Below, piece by piece: positions 1-8,275 of a stretch of 64,000 nt of DNA. The notes beneath the pieces were generated by a model. The model was not told where the DNA came from, searched no databases, and saw nothing but the letters and a program-made list of their open reading frames with translations. The stretch lies in NCBI RefSeq assembly GCF_026343115.1, contig NZ_JAPEMC010000003.1, forward strand, positions 434,001 to 498,000, read 5' to 3'. This stretch comes from Streptomyces sp. NBC_00102 (lineage in GTDB: Bacteria; Actinomycetota; Actinomycetes; Streptomycetales; Streptomycetaceae). Position 1 is the stretch's first letter. Each line of letters begins with the position of its first letter. The position numbers and the translations under genes were made by a program.

Positions 1-1
1 C

Positions 2-364
2 CGCAAGGGCCGCAACTACTACCCGCAGGACATCGAGGTGTCGGCGGAGAGCGCCGACCCCGCGCTCCAGCCGAACTGCGCGGCGGCGTTCTCGGTGGAC
101 GACGGGGCGGCCGAGCGGCTGGTGCTGGTGGTCGAAGCGGACGGCCGTGCCCAGCGCGACGGGGGTGCGGAGGGCCTGCGCGACCGCGTGCGGGCCGCCG
201 TGCTCGACGGGCAGCGGCTGGAGACCGACGAGATCCTGTTGGTCCGGCGCGGCTCGCTGCCGAAGACGTCGAGCGGGAAGGTGCAGCGCCGCGAGACCCG
301 ACGCCGTTATCTGGACGGCGAGTTCGGTGCGCGTACGATCCCGTCGTCCGTACCGGAGGCGTGA
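2..364 (+). CDS. Fatty acyl-AMP ligase, C-terminal end (partial)
   Basis: Only the last 120 codons are in the window; the gene begins upstream. The visible start, R-K-G-R-N-Y-Y-P-Q-D-I-E, is the C-terminal subdomain signature of FadD32-like fatty acyl-AMP ligases. Near the end, L-P-K-T-S-S-G-K-V-Q-R-R contains the conserved adenylation lysine motif (A10-like). Members of this family activate a fatty acid as acyl-adenylate and load it onto an acyl carrier protein or PKS/NRPS. The stop overlaps the ATG of the KAS III gene (TGATG), so the two are probably translationally coupled. The substrate and partner carrier protein lie outside the window. A plain acyl-CoA ligase cannot be excluded because the FAAL-specific insertion is not visible. 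Confidence 0.8.
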   Translation, partial: RKGRNYYPQDIEVSAESADPALQPNCAAAFSVDDGAAERLVLVVEADGRAQRDGGAEGLRDRVRAAVLDGQRLETDEILLVRRGSLPKTSSGKVQRRETRRRYLDGEFGARTIPSSVPEA

Positions 365-1437
365 TGAGCACCGGTGCGACGGACACCCGGGGGACAGCTG
401 CACGCGCGGAAAAGGGCCGGGTGGCGGCCGGTGCTCCGGGGAGGCTGCGGGCGGCCGCCGCCGTCCCCGGCTCCCGTGTCCTCGGGATCGGCGCCTACCG
501 GCCTGCCCGGGTGGTGGGCAACGACGAGGTCGCCGGGCCGATCGATTCGAGCGACGAGTGGATCCGGCGCAGGTCGGGCATCGCCTCCCGGCGTTTCGCC
601 GCCCCGGACGAAACGGTGATCGGCATGGCCGCGGCCGCGTCGGTGAAAGCGCTGGCCCAGGCGGGCATCGAGCCCTCGGACGTGGACACCGTGCTGCTCG
701 CCTCCATGTCCCACCGTGAGCAGTCGCCGCCGGCCGCTCCCCGGGTCGCCCACCTCATGGGGGCGTCGTCGGCGGGCGCCCTGGACGTGGGGGCCGCTTG
801 CGCGGGGTTCTGCCACGCACTCGCCGCGGCAGACTCACTGATCAGGTCCGGCAACAGCAGATACGTCGTGGTGGTGGGCTCGGAGCGGATGTCCGACATC
901 GTCGACCCGACGGATCGCGGGACGGCCTTCCTCTTCGGGGACGGGGCCGGCGCGGTGGTGGTCGGGCCGTCCGCCGATCCCGGGATCGGGCCGGTGGTCT
1001 GGGGTTCCGAGGGCGGGCGCCAGGAGGCCATCGCCCACTCCTCCCCCTGGCCGGCGGTGGGAGCGACCACGACCGCCGCACCGCCCACCCTGCGGATGGA
1101 CGGCCCCGCGGTCTTCCGGTGGGCGGTCGCGACGGTGCCGAAGACGGGGCGGGCCGCGCTGGACGCGGCCGGGCTGACCCCGGACGACCTGGCCGCGTTC
1201 GTACCGCACCAGGCCAATCTGCGGATCATCGACGGGGCCGCCGCCGCCCTGAAGCTGCCGCCCCACGTGGTGGTCGCCCGGGACATCGTGCGGGCGGGCA
1301 ACACCTCCGCGGCGTCCATTCCGCTCGCCATGGAGGAGTTGCTCGCCCGGGGCGCGGTGCCCCGGGGCGGCCTGGCCCTGCTGGTGGGGTTCGGCGCCGG
1401 ACTGGCGCACGCCGCCCAGGTGGTGGCGCTTCCGTGA
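364..1437 (+). CDS. Beta-ketoacyl-ACP synthase III (FabH-like)
   Basis: A 357-residue KAS III family protein, expected to condense an acyl starter with malonyl-ACP or to transfer an acyl group. The catalytic triad is visible: Cys146 in GAACAGF, His282 in FVPHQAN and Asn313 in AGNTSAAS. The glycine-rich FGDGAGAVVVG and GFGAGL segments are also typical. About 35 poorly conserved residues precede the usual N-terminus at GSRVLGIGAYRP, so the true start could lie a little downstream. The ATG used here overlaps the acyl-AMP ligase stop. That pairing suggests starter-unit supply in a secondary-metabolite or lipid locus rather than housekeeping fatty acid synthesis (inference). It ends 9 bp from the stop of the convergent SDR gene. 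Confidence 0.88.
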   Translation: MSTGATDTRGTAARAEKGRVAAGAPGRLRAAAAVPGSRVLGIGAYRPARVVGNDEVAGPIDSSDEWIRRRSGIASRRFAAPDETVIGMAAAASVKALAQAGIEPSDVDTVLLASMSHREQSPPAAPRVAHLMGASSAGALDVGAACAGFCHALAAADSLIRSGNSRYVVVVGSERMSDIVDPTDRGTAFLFGDGAGAVVVGPSADPGIGPVVWGSEGGRQEAIAHSSPWPAVGATTTAAPPTLRMDGPAVFRWAVATVPKTGRAALDAAGLTPDDLAAFVPHQANLRIIDGAAAALKLPPHVVVARDIVRAGNTSAASIPLAMEELLARGAVPRGGLALLVGFGAGLAHAAQVVALP

Positions 1438-1446
1438 GGCAGGGGG

Positions 1447-2292
1447 TCAGGAGAGCCAGGGTGTGGTGAACGCCTGGACGGCGGAGCCGTCGAGATCGGC
1501 CAGCTTGATCCCGGCGAGGGCCTGGGCGGTGTCGGAGGTCTGCACCCGGAACGGGGGCCGCTCGGCGGTGAGTACGTCCACCACGGAGGCCGCCGCTTCG
1601 GCCGAACTCTGCGCCTGGTCGAAGAGGCCCTCCGTGGTCGCGAAGTACGCCTTGAACGCGGCCTCGTACGGCCCGGCGGACTCGATCAGCCCCGGTACGG
1701 ACGGGCCGAGGGAGACGACGAACTCGCTTGCCACCGGACCCGGTTCAACCACGGAGACCTGTACGCCGACGCTCGCGGCGACGGGCGCGAGCGACTCCAG
1801 GAAGCCTTCGACGGCGAACTTGGCGGCGCAGTAAGCCTCGTTGAAGGGCTGACCGATCAAGCCCCCGAGGCTGCTCACGGTGACGACACGGCCGCCGCTC
1901 GCGCGCAGATGCGGCAGCGCCGCGCGTGTCACCTCCACGACCCCGAAGAAGTTCACTTCCATGACGGCGCGGAACGGCTCGACGCCGAGCTGTTCGACGG
2001 TGCCGAGCTGTCCGACCCCGGCGTTGTTGATCACCGCGTCGAGCCGGCCGTAATCGGCGACCGCCCCGGCGACCGCTTCCGCGACGGACGCCGGGTCGGT
2101 CACGTCGAGGCGCGCGACCCGCACGCGCTCGGCGACACCGGCCGCCTCCAGCGCGGCGCGCAGGGCGTCGGCCCTGCCCGGTTCGCGCAGGGTCGCGACG
2201 ACGTTCCAGCCGGCCGTGGCCGCGGCGACCGCGGTGGCCAGGCCGATGCCGGAGGACGTGCCGGTGATGAGGACGGTACGGCGGTCGGTCAT
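1447..2292 (-). CDS. Short-chain dehydrogenase/reductase
   Basis: A 281-residue classical SDR. The NAD(P)-binding motif TGTSSGIG is at residues 10-17, the NNAG motif is present, a catalytic serine lies in VTVSSLGG, and the active-site tyrosine and lysine form YCAAK. A variable C-terminal substrate loop follows. The start is supported by a strong AGGAGG 5 bp upstream of the ATG. The gene stands alone on the minus strand and converges on the KAS III gene with only 9 bp between them. The substrate cannot be told from sequence. Relatives are usually annotated simply as SDR family oxidoreductase. Confidence 0.9.
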   Translation of the reverse strand: MTDRRTVLITGTSSGIGLATAVAAATAGWNVVATLREPGRADALRAALEAAGVAERVRVARLDVTDPASVAEAVAGAVADYGRLDAVINNAGVGQLGTVEQLGVEPFRAVMEVNFFGVVEVTRAALPHLRASGGRVVTVSSLGGLIGQPFNEAYCAAKFAVEGFLESLAPVAASVGVQVSVVEPGPVASEFVVSLGPSVPGLIESAGPYEAAFKAYFATTEGLFDQAQSSAEAAASVVDVLTAERPPFRVQTSDTAQALAGIKLADLDGSAVQAFTTPWLS

Positions 2293-2481
2293 GGGACCTC
2301 CTGCGAAGTGCGCGTTCGCGCGCGCCGGTCAGGGGCCACGCGGTCGCACGGGCGGGTACGGGACGGCTCCGCCCCGCACCGGGCCGTCGGGTCCGGTGCG
2401 GGGCGGGCGGTTCCTGGGATGCGGTCCACCGTGTCACCGGCCTCGGAGGGGGCCAACCCCTATTTCAGGTGCCCCCTATGA

Positions 2482-2637
2482 GCTGTCCCGCAATCCGTGG
2501 TGGATCGGTGCGCGGCGTCGGATGCGGTGCATCGCAAGGCGGAGGAACGTCCGCATACTGGATGTATGTGGACGTTCCGACAACGCGGCGAGGTGCCGTA
2601 GCCGTCGTCGCGCACCCGCCAGGGATTGCGGGACAGC
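2482..2637. repeat. 156-bp long imperfect palindrome (MITE-like intergenic element)
   Basis: The two halves are inverted copies. The outer 15 bases, GCTGTCCCGCAATCC, are perfect. The innermost arms, AACGTCCGCATAC and GTATGTGGACGTT, differ at one position around a 5-base loop. The middle parts match imperfectly with a small gap. It lies between the SDR and DUF3224 genes, both on the minus strand. Overlapping short ORFs on both strands are by-products of the palindrome. It could be a miniature inverted-repeat element, a REP-like structure or an RNA hairpin/terminator; no target-site duplication was identified with certainty. Confidence 0.75.
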
Positions 2638-2755
2638 CCTTGACCTCGCCGGTTCGTGGCGACGTACGGAGCGAGCACCCCCAACGCCTGTTCGCGCAGG
2701 CCCCGATGCCCGGGCAGTTGTGCCCAGCATGAGTGGCCGCTCGTGACGTGCCTGG

Positions 2756-3163
2756 CTACTGGCCGAGTTCGTAGTCGAACCAGATCCGGTGAGTACCGTC
2801 CGCGTCGACGGCGATCCCGCCGGTCCCCGTGATGCCGGCCAACTCACCCGTGCCGCTGGCCGGCACGACGACGAAGAACTCTCCCTCCCTCCCTTCGCCC
2901 AGGGTCGTTGCGGAGTGCGCGAAGTTGAAGGCGCCCGCCCGGTCGTGGAGCACTCCTTCGAAGGAATCCATCGCGACGTAGGTACCCGTCCCGGTGGACT
3001 GGTCGAACGCGGCCGTGAACAAGGTGGCCGAGCGCCCTGCGACCTCGCCTTCGTACTGCTTGTCCATCGTGGCGACACCGACGGGCATCGCCGTGTCGAT
3101 CGCGGGGCTCGGTAAGGAAGTTGGGGAGAAGTTCACGACCTTGAACGTTCCTGAAGCTCTCAT
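2756..3163 (-). CDS. DUF3224 domain-containing protein
   Basis: A 135-residue protein matching the small DUF3224 family in length and pattern. It has alternating beta-strand segments, a central FDQSTGTGTYVAMDSFEGVL and a C-terminal GIAVDADGTHRIWFDYEL. Family members are predicted to be small beta-barrels, sometimes described as allene-oxide-cyclase-like, with no settled function. The start at MRASGTF is chosen because family similarity begins there; an in-frame ATG ten codons upstream (MSEPPHTIG) is possible. The frame stays open much further upstream, but that part lies antisense to the next gene and is not coding. It is probably monocistronic. Confidence 0.7.
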   Translation of the reverse strand: MRASGTFKVVNFSPTSLPSPAIDTAMPVGVATMDKQYEGEVAGRSATLFTAAFDQSTGTGTYVAMDSFEGVLHDRAGAFNFAHSATTLGEGREGEFFVVVPASGTGELAGITGTGGIAVDADGTHRIWFDYELGQ

Positions 3164-3337
3164 GGCCCCGATCGTATGCGGCGGCTCCGACATCACCGTC
3201 GGAACAGGCCCCCGCGATCCGTCGGTGATGTCGCCGCGGTGCGCTCGGCCGCCGAAGGCTTGTCCCGGGTCCGCGAATCTGATGGGGTACGCGCACCCCA
3301 CGCGACGGGCGTGGCGGCCGGGACGAGAGCGGACGGC

Positions 3338-4189
3338 GTGCACACGAGGGATCCACAGGACGAGAGCGGGCCGCTGCCCGAAGCGCTTCGGCAGGCGATA
3401 CGCGGGACCGCCGACGACATCGCCGCACTGCTCCGGAGTGCGCCCGGCACCGCGGGCGCGGTGCCCGGGTCGCAGTGGACGGTCGGCGAGGCGGCAGCCC
3501 ATCTGGCGATGGCCAACGAGCTGATGGCGGACCTGGCGGCCGGACACGAACGCCCGTACGGGGACGGTACGCCGCAGAGTCTGGCTCCTGCCAACGCGCG
3601 GGCCCTCGCCGCGTTCGGCGAGCGCCGGGCGGAGCCGCTGGCGGCGATGATCACGGAGCAGGCCGGGGTGTTCCTGGCCGCCGTCGACCGGGCCGACACG
3701 GAGGCCGGGGACGCCGAAAGTACCGGAGCCCCGACACCGATCACGCCTCTGGGCCCCATGAACCGGGCCGTCCTCGCGTCCTATCTGCTGACGCACATGC
3801 TGGGTCACGGCTACGACCTCGCCCGTGCCGTGCGCCGCCCCCACATGATCGACGGCGACCGGGTGGGCCTGTGCATGCCGTTCATGCTCTCCGTCATGCC
3901 CCGGGTCGCCGACCCGGCCGCCACCGCCCGCCTCACGGCCCGTTTCGCCGTACGGCTGCGGGGTGGCGGGACGGTGTTCGGTGTCGACCTGGCCGGCGGT
4001 GCGGTGGCCGTCACCGAGGGAGAGCCGGAGCGGCCCGACTGCACCCTCCTCATCGACCCCGTCGCCTTCCTGCTCATCGCGCTCGGGCGGCGCAACCCGT
4101 GGGTGGCCATCGCCCGGGGCCAGGTGTTCGCCCAGGGACGCAAGCCGTGGCTCGGGCCGCGTTTCCCGGCTCTCTTCACCGCGCCCTGA
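3338..4189 (+). CDS. Maleylpyruvate isomerase family, mycothiol-dependent enzyme
   Basis: About 283 residues. The N-terminal half has the MDMPI/DinB-like four-helix pattern. Candidate metal-binding histidines lie in TVGEAAAHLA and in LTHMLGHGYDLARA, which carries the second histidine cluster. The C-terminal portion (AVRLRGGGTVFGVDL through GQVFAQGRKPWLGPRF) resembles an SCP2 sterol-carrier-like domain. Actinobacterial members use mycothiol as thiol cofactor for isomerisation or conjugation. The GTG start at 3338 is a judgement based on domain length and a GGGACGAG stretch upstream; GTG 3311 is an alternative. The physiological substrate is unknown, and the next gene has no obvious functional link. 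Confidence 0.72.
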   Translation: MHTRDPQDESGPLPEALRQAIRGTADDIAALLRSAPGTAGAVPGSQWTVGEAAAHLAMANELMADLAAGHERPYGDGTPQSLAPANARALAAFGERRAEPLAAMITEQAGVFLAAVDRADTEAGDAESTGAPTPITPLGPMNRAVLASYLLTHMLGHGYDLARAVRRPHMIDGDRVGLCMPFMLSVMPRVADPAATARLTARFAVRLRGGGTVFGVDLAGGAVAVTEGEPERPDCTLLIDPVAFLLIALGRRNPWVAIARGQVFAQGRKPWLGPRFPALFTAP

Positions 4190-4242
4190 TCCGTCGCACC
4201 ACGTTGCCGGGCGGCCCTTCGCGCACCCGTAGGCTGCCCGCC

Positions 4243-4821
4243 ATGAGAACGGACACGACCAGCGACGGCGGACCCACCGAACCCACCTTCCTCGACGCCG
4301 GAGAGCTGGCCTCCGATCCGGACCTGGCGGACCGGTTCGCGCGGGAGGCCCACCGCATCCTCGCGGAGCTGGTCGACGGGGGCGCCGCACTCGGCTGGGT
4401 CGGACCGCCCTCGCGGGACGAGGTGGCGGAGCTGCTCGGCGACGTCCTCCTCGCGGTACGGGCCGGTGACGCGTCCCTGCGGGCCGCCTGCCTCGGCCGC
4501 CGGCTGGTCGGGTTCGGGTACTGGCTCCGCTACGCCCGGCCGACCCACCGGCCGCACGCGGACCTGGAGAAGCTCGCGGTGGATGCCGCCGCCCATGGCC
4601 GTGGCATCGGCCGGGCGCTGACCACCGCCCTGGTCGCGGACGCCCGGCAGGCGGGTGTCGAGGTCCTCACCCTGGACGCCCGGGGCGACAACACCGGTGC
4701 CCTGCGTCTCTACCGGTCGCTGGGGTTCACCGAGTACGGACGCCTGGCCGATTTCGTCGCCGTGGGCGAGCACCGCTGGGACAAGGTGTTCCTCGCGCTG
4801 GACTTCCGCCGGGGCGCCTGA
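4243..4821 (+). CDS. GNAT family N-acetyltransferase
   Basis: A 192-residue protein. The acetyl-CoA-binding motif A is LEKLAVDAAAHGRGIGRAL, with the R-G-x-G-x-A/G loop. Motif B, NTGALRLYRSLGF, lies near the C-terminus. These are diagnostic of the GNAT fold. The ATG at 4243 follows the isomerase-like gene by 53 bp on the same strand. A much longer open frame extends upstream, but it overlaps the previous gene and lacks coding character. The acceptor substrate is unknown. It converges with the MerR-HEAT gene 64 bp away. Confidence 0.85.
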   Translation: MRTDTTSDGGPTEPTFLDAGELASDPDLADRFAREAHRILAELVDGGAALGWVGPPSRDEVAELLGDVLLAVRAGDASLRAACLGRRLVGFGYWLRYARPTHRPHADLEKLAVDAAAHGRGIGRALTTALVADARQAGVEVLTLDARGDNTGALRLYRSLGFTEYGRLADFVAVGEHRWDKVFLALDFRRGA

Positions 4822-4885
4822 TCGGTGCGCCGCGGGTCGGCGCGCAGGGCCGGCGTACTGCCGTCCGGCGGCGCGGGGCGGCGTG

Positions 4886-5899
4886 TCACCGGGTGTCGCG
4901 GAGCCGCAGGAGGTAGACGGCGGTCAGCGAGACGGCCCGGTCCTCGTCGTGCGACAGCTCCACGAGCGCGCGTGACGCCACGGGCCCGGGGATGTCCGCC
5001 AGAGCCTGGGTCAGCCGTCCGCGCGCGGGCGCTCCGGTGGTGTCGTGGGCGAGGCGGTCGACGAGTCCGGTCGCGATCCGGTCGGCCGTCGCGGTGTCGC
5101 CCGCCAGCCCGCTCAGCGCGTCGGCCGCGTCGGTGTCGTTGCCGCCCTCCGCGATCATGTCGATGAGCGTCGGGACGGCTTGGGTGACTCCACGTGTCCC
5201 GAGCGCCAGTGCCGCGTGCCGGCGTACCACCTCGTCCGGACTCGTGAGGGCGTCTTGCAGGTGTGCGGTCGCGTCGGCGCCGGGGAGCTCGGCGAGGGAC
5301 TGGACGGCACGTTCGCGGACCTCGGCCGTCGGTGAGCCGAGGCCCTGCGCCAGCAGTTCGCGGGCACCCTCGCCCGACTGCGCCAGCGCCCATCGCAGGG
5401 CGCCGGCGACGATCGGGTCCGGCTCGTTCAGCACCGCCTCGACCAGGGCTTCCACCGGTACCGGCACCCGGTCGACCGAGGAGAGCGCCGCGCGCTGGCG
5501 GGTGTCGGCGCTCTGCGAGCCCAAGGCGTGGAGGAGTGGGACGACGTGCAGGACGCCCTCCCAGTCGGCCGGGTCGGCCGCGTCGATCCGGCGCAGGCGC
5601 GCGAGCAACTCGTTCTCGGCCGCGACGCGTTCGCCCGTACGACGGATGAGGTCGTCGACGAGGGACGAGGGCGTGAACCCGGGATCGTCGAGCGCGCGCC
5701 CGATCTCCCGGAGCGACAGACCCAGCGACCGCAGGCTCTCGACGTGGAAGATCCGCCGGATGTCCTCGGCGGAGTACTCCCGATAGCCGGAACCCGTACG
5801 GCCCGAGGGCCGCACCAGACCGAGCGATTCGTAGTGCCGGAGCATGCGGGCACTGACACCGGACCGTCTCGACACCTCACCGATCAGCACGGTCCCCAT
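4886..5899 (-). CDS. MerR-family regulator fused to HEAT repeats
   Basis: 337 residues. Residues 1-70 form a MerR-type DNA-binding domain with helix-turn-helix and wing (IGEVSRRSGVSARMLRHYE, then LGLVRPSGRTGSGYREYS), followed by a dimerisation helix. From about residue 120 to the end the protein is built of helical HEAT-type repeats, for example SPTAEVRERAVQSLAEL and SPDEVVRRHAALALGTRG. Ordinary MerR proteins carry a small effector domain here, so the repeat array probably senses a protein partner (inference). Its 5' end overlaps the 3' end of the adjacent HEAT-repeat gene by 23 bp, which implies co-expression. No conserved metal-binding cysteines of metal-sensing MerR proteins are present. 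Confidence 0.85.
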   Translation of the reverse strand: MGTVLIGEVSRRSGVSARMLRHYESLGLVRPSGRTGSGYREYSAEDIRRIFHVESLRSLGLSLREIGRALDDPGFTPSSLVDDLIRRTGERVAAENELLARLRRIDAADPADWEGVLHVVPLLHALGSQSADTRQRAALSSVDRVPVPVEALVEAVLNEPDPIVAGALRWALAQSGEGARELLAQGLGSPTAEVRERAVQSLAELPGADATAHLQDALTSPDEVVRRHAALALGTRGVTQAVPTLIDMIAEGGNDTDAADALSGLAGDTATADRIATGLVDRLAHDTTGAPARGRLTQALADIPGPVASRALVELSHDEDRAVSLTAVYLLRLRDTR

Positions 5900-6566
5900 C
5901 GTCCGTCCCGGGGGCGCCGGTGAGGGCCACGACGCGCTTGGCCTCCTCGATCGCCGACTCGAATCCGGCGTCCGGGTCGCGCAGCAACCGCTCGGTGGCG
6001 AGCGCGTGGGTGCGCCTGCGCGGGTCGGGGGCCGTCGCGGCCGCGTGGAGCGCGGGCACGATCACCTCGCCCAGCGCGACCAGCGCCTGGCTGAGGCTGA
6101 GCCGGGTCTCCCGTTCACCGCGTCCGAGCTGCGTCGCCAGGGCCGTGGCCAGCGTTGTCCGTTCGTCCTCCGGTACGAGGACGACCGCGGCCCGCCAGGC
6201 GCTCCTCGCCACTTCCTCGTCGGGGTCCGACAGCAGTGCCGGGGTGATCGCCGGCCACGCCTGCCGGTCCCCGATCTTGGACAGGGTGTGCAGCGCCTGG
6301 CTGCGTGCCTGCGGGCGCTCGGAGCGGACCTCGCGGAGCAGCGGGGGAAGGGTCAGGGACGCCGGGTGGCGGACGAGCGCCCAGGTCAGCATGTCGCGGA
6401 CGAAGAACTCGGGCTCGACCGCGCACCGTTCGACGAGCTTGTCCACGAAGTGCGGGCCGGGCGTCGTGCCCACCGCGAGTGCGGCTCGCAGCCGCACGGT
6501 CGGGCTGCTGTCCTCCAGCGCCCGGAGCGCTCGTGTCGCGTCCGTGCCCTGTGTCGTCATGGTCAT
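5877..6566 (-). CDS. HEAT-repeat protein, coupled to MerR-HEAT regulator
   Basis: 229 residues made almost entirely of HEAT-like helical repeats: SSPTVRLRAALAVG, SERPQARSQALHTLSKIG, SDPDEEVARSAWRAA and so on. Such repeats are protein-interaction scaffolds; no catalytic motif is visible. Two in-frame ATGs open the gene. The first (6566) is preferred because GAGGAGG lies about 11 bp upstream of it. The 3' end overlaps the start of the MerR-HEAT gene by 23 bp. The repeats resemble those in that regulator, so the two proteins may interact or may have arisen by duplication (inference). Both products lack signal peptides and should be cytoplasmic. Confidence 0.78.
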   Translation of the reverse strand: MTMTTQGTDATRALRALEDSSPTVRLRAALAVGTTPGPHFVDKLVERCAVEPEFFVRDMLTWALVRHPASLTLPPLLREVRSERPQARSQALHTLSKIGDRQAWPAITPALLSDPDEEVARSAWRAAVVLVPEDERTTLATALATQLGRGERETRLSLSQALVALGEVIVPALHAAATAPDPRRRTHALATERLLRDPDAGFESAIEEAKRVVALTGAPGTDDGDRADR

Positions 6567-6660
6567 CGGGACCACCACCTCCTCGGGAAGCAGTGAAGAC
6601 CTTGTCACCGTGTCAGGGTCAACCGGAGTCCGCCCCCGAGACCCTCGGCCTCGTTCCGGA

Positions 6661-6724
6661 CCCGCCGACCCGCCGCCCCGCCGTCCCGCCGACCCGCCGC
6701 CCCGCCGCCCCGCCGTCCCGCCGC
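6661..6724. repeat. 8-bp tandem repeat, 8 copies (CCCGCCGN)
   Basis: Eight uninterrupted 8-bp units of CCCGCCG plus one variable base lie in the 191-bp gap between the FAD-oxidase stop and the HEAT-gene start. The period of 8 rules out a simple codon repeat, and no plausible gene covers it. It may arise by replication slippage and could vary in copy number between strains. Confidence 0.85.
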
Positions 6725-6757
6725 CTGCCCCCGGCGACCGCCGTGCCGCCGCTTCCC

Positions 6758-8158
6758 TCACACGGCCTTCCCCGGGTTCAGGATGCCGCGCGGGTCGAAG
6801 GCGGCCTTGACACGCCGTTGCAGTGCGTGGTTCTCGGCGCCCAGCTCCTCGGCGATCCACTGGCGTTTGAGGGTGCCGACCCCGTGCTCGCCGGTGAGGG
6901 TGCCGCCCAGCCGGAGCGCCAGGGCGAAAATGTCGCCCGCCGCCTCCCAGGCCGCCTCGGGGAGTTCGGGCAGGGACGCGTCGACCACGATGATGGGGTG
7001 CAGGTTGCCGTCGGCGGCGTGGGCCAGGGTGAAGACGGGCACCCCGCGCCGGGCGGAGATCTCCGCGATGCCCCGTACCGCCTCGGCGAGCCGGGAGCGG
7101 GGGACGGCGATGTCCTCGATCAGCGGGCGCCCTTGGCGTTCGAGGGCGGGCAGGGCGAGCCGGCGGGCCGCCAGCAGGGCGTCCGCCTCCGTGTCGTCGG
7201 CGGCGACGGTGAGCGAGGTGGCGCGCTCCTCCAGGACGGCCACGACCCGTTCGGCCTCGGCCCGCGCTCCGGCGCCGTCGCACTGGACGATGAGGAGGGC
7301 CGCGCCCCGGCGGCGCAGCGAGGTGCCCTCGGCGGCGTCGATCGCGTCGAGCACCGGCCCGTCCAGGAGTTCGGCCAGGGCGGGCTCGATGCCGGCCGCC
7401 GTGATCGCGGTCGCGGCGTCGGCCGCGTCGGCGAAGGTGGCGAACCAGGCCGCCAGGGTGGCGGTCGCGACGGGCACAGGCCGCAGCCGCACCGTGGCTC
7501 CCGTGATGACGGCGAGCGTGCCCTCGGAGCCGGTCAGCAGGGCCGTCAGGTCGTAGCCGGCGACTCCCTTGACCGTGCGCCGGCCGGTCCGTACGACCGT
7601 CCCGTCCGCGAGTACGGCTTCCAGCCCCAGCACGCTGTCCCGGGTCACGCCGTATTTGGCGCAGCGCAGTCCGCCGGCGTTGGTCGCGATGTTCCCGCCG
7701 ATCGTGGAGAGGGCGGCGCTCGCCGGGTCGGGGGCGTAGCGCAGTCCGTGTGCGGCGGCGGCCAGGTCGAGGTCGGCGGTGACGACGCCCGGTTCGACGA
7801 CGGCGAGCTGATCGTCCGGGGCGAGTTCGACGATCCGGTTCATCCGGGACAGGTCGAGCACCAGGCTGCTCTCACCGGCCGTGGCTCCTCCGGAGAGTCC
7901 TGTACCCGCGCCGCGCGGCACGACCGGGACGCCCAGCGCGTTCGCGTGGCGCAGGACCGTGGACACGTCGTCGGTGCGCAGGGCGTGCACGACGGCGAGG
8001 GGTTCACCGCCGGACGGGGCTCCGGAGCGGTCCGTGGCGTACGGTGCGGTGCGCAGGGGGTCGCTGGTGAGCCGGTCGGGGGGCAGGTCCTGGGCGAGCA
8101 GGCCGAGCAACCGGGCTCCCGCCGAGGCCTGTTCGACGGACTGGGTGGCGGTGTTCAC
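6758..8158 (-). CDS. FAD-binding oxidoreductase, glycolate oxidase GlcD / D-lactate dehydrogenase-like
   Basis: A 466-residue PCMH-type FAD-linked oxidase. The FAD-binding half contains VPVVPRGAGTGLSGGAT and STIGGNIATNAGGLRCAKYGVTRD. The C-terminal half contains the conserved HAADGNLHP metal/substrate motif and the signature LTGEHGVGTLK. Enzymes of this family oxidise 2-hydroxy acids such as glycolate or D-lactate with FAD. No GlcE or GlcF partner is adjacent, so a single-subunit D-lactate dehydrogenase-like role is also possible. The start is a GTG (MNTATQS). It is divergent from a LysR-type gene 117 bp away, the usual arrangement for a regulator controlling its neighbour. The specific substrate is not determined. 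Confidence 0.88.
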   Translation of the reverse strand: MNTATQSVEQASAGARLLGLLAQDLPPDRLTSDPLRTAPYATDRSGAPSGGEPLAVVHALRTDDVSTVLRHANALGVPVVPRGAGTGLSGGATAGESSLVLDLSRMNRIVELAPDDQLAVVEPGVVTADLDLAAAAHGLRYAPDPASAALSTIGGNIATNAGGLRCAKYGVTRDSVLGLEAVLADGTVVRTGRRTVKGVAGYDLTALLTGSEGTLAVITGATVRLRPVPVATATLAAWFATFADAADAATAITAAGIEPALAELLDGPVLDAIDAAEGTSLRRRGAALLIVQCDGAGARAEAERVVAVLEERATSLTVAADDTEADALLAARRLALPALERQGRPLIEDIAVPRSRLAEAVRGIAEISARRGVPVFTLAHAADGNLHPIIVVDASLPELPEAAWEAAGDIFALALRLGGTLTGEHGVGTLKRQWIAEELGAENHALQRRVKAAFDPRGILNPGKAV

Positions 8159-8275
8159 GATCCGGCCGTGGTGTGCGACATGCGGCCAGGATGGCGAACG
8201 CGCCGCACACCTTCAACAAGGAGGAACGATCACCGGCGATCGCGATTGCTTATTGGTTGATGCTAGCGTTCCCAT
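8159..8275. promoter_or_regulatory. Divergent promoter region between FAD oxidase and LysR regulator
   Basis: 117 bp separate the two divergent starts. The part next to the LysR gene (about 8240-8275) is clearly AT-richer than its surroundings. No Shine-Dalgarno sequence precedes the LysR ATG, and TAGCGT sits 6 bp upstream of it, compatible with a leaderless transcript. LysR proteins normally bind such shared regions; an exact operator was not assigned. Confidence 0.5.

Noticed and set aside
2756..4390. A 544-codon minus-strand frame extending the DUF3224 protein
   Set aside because: The upstream 409 codons are antisense to the isomerase-like and GNAT genes and have no coding character.
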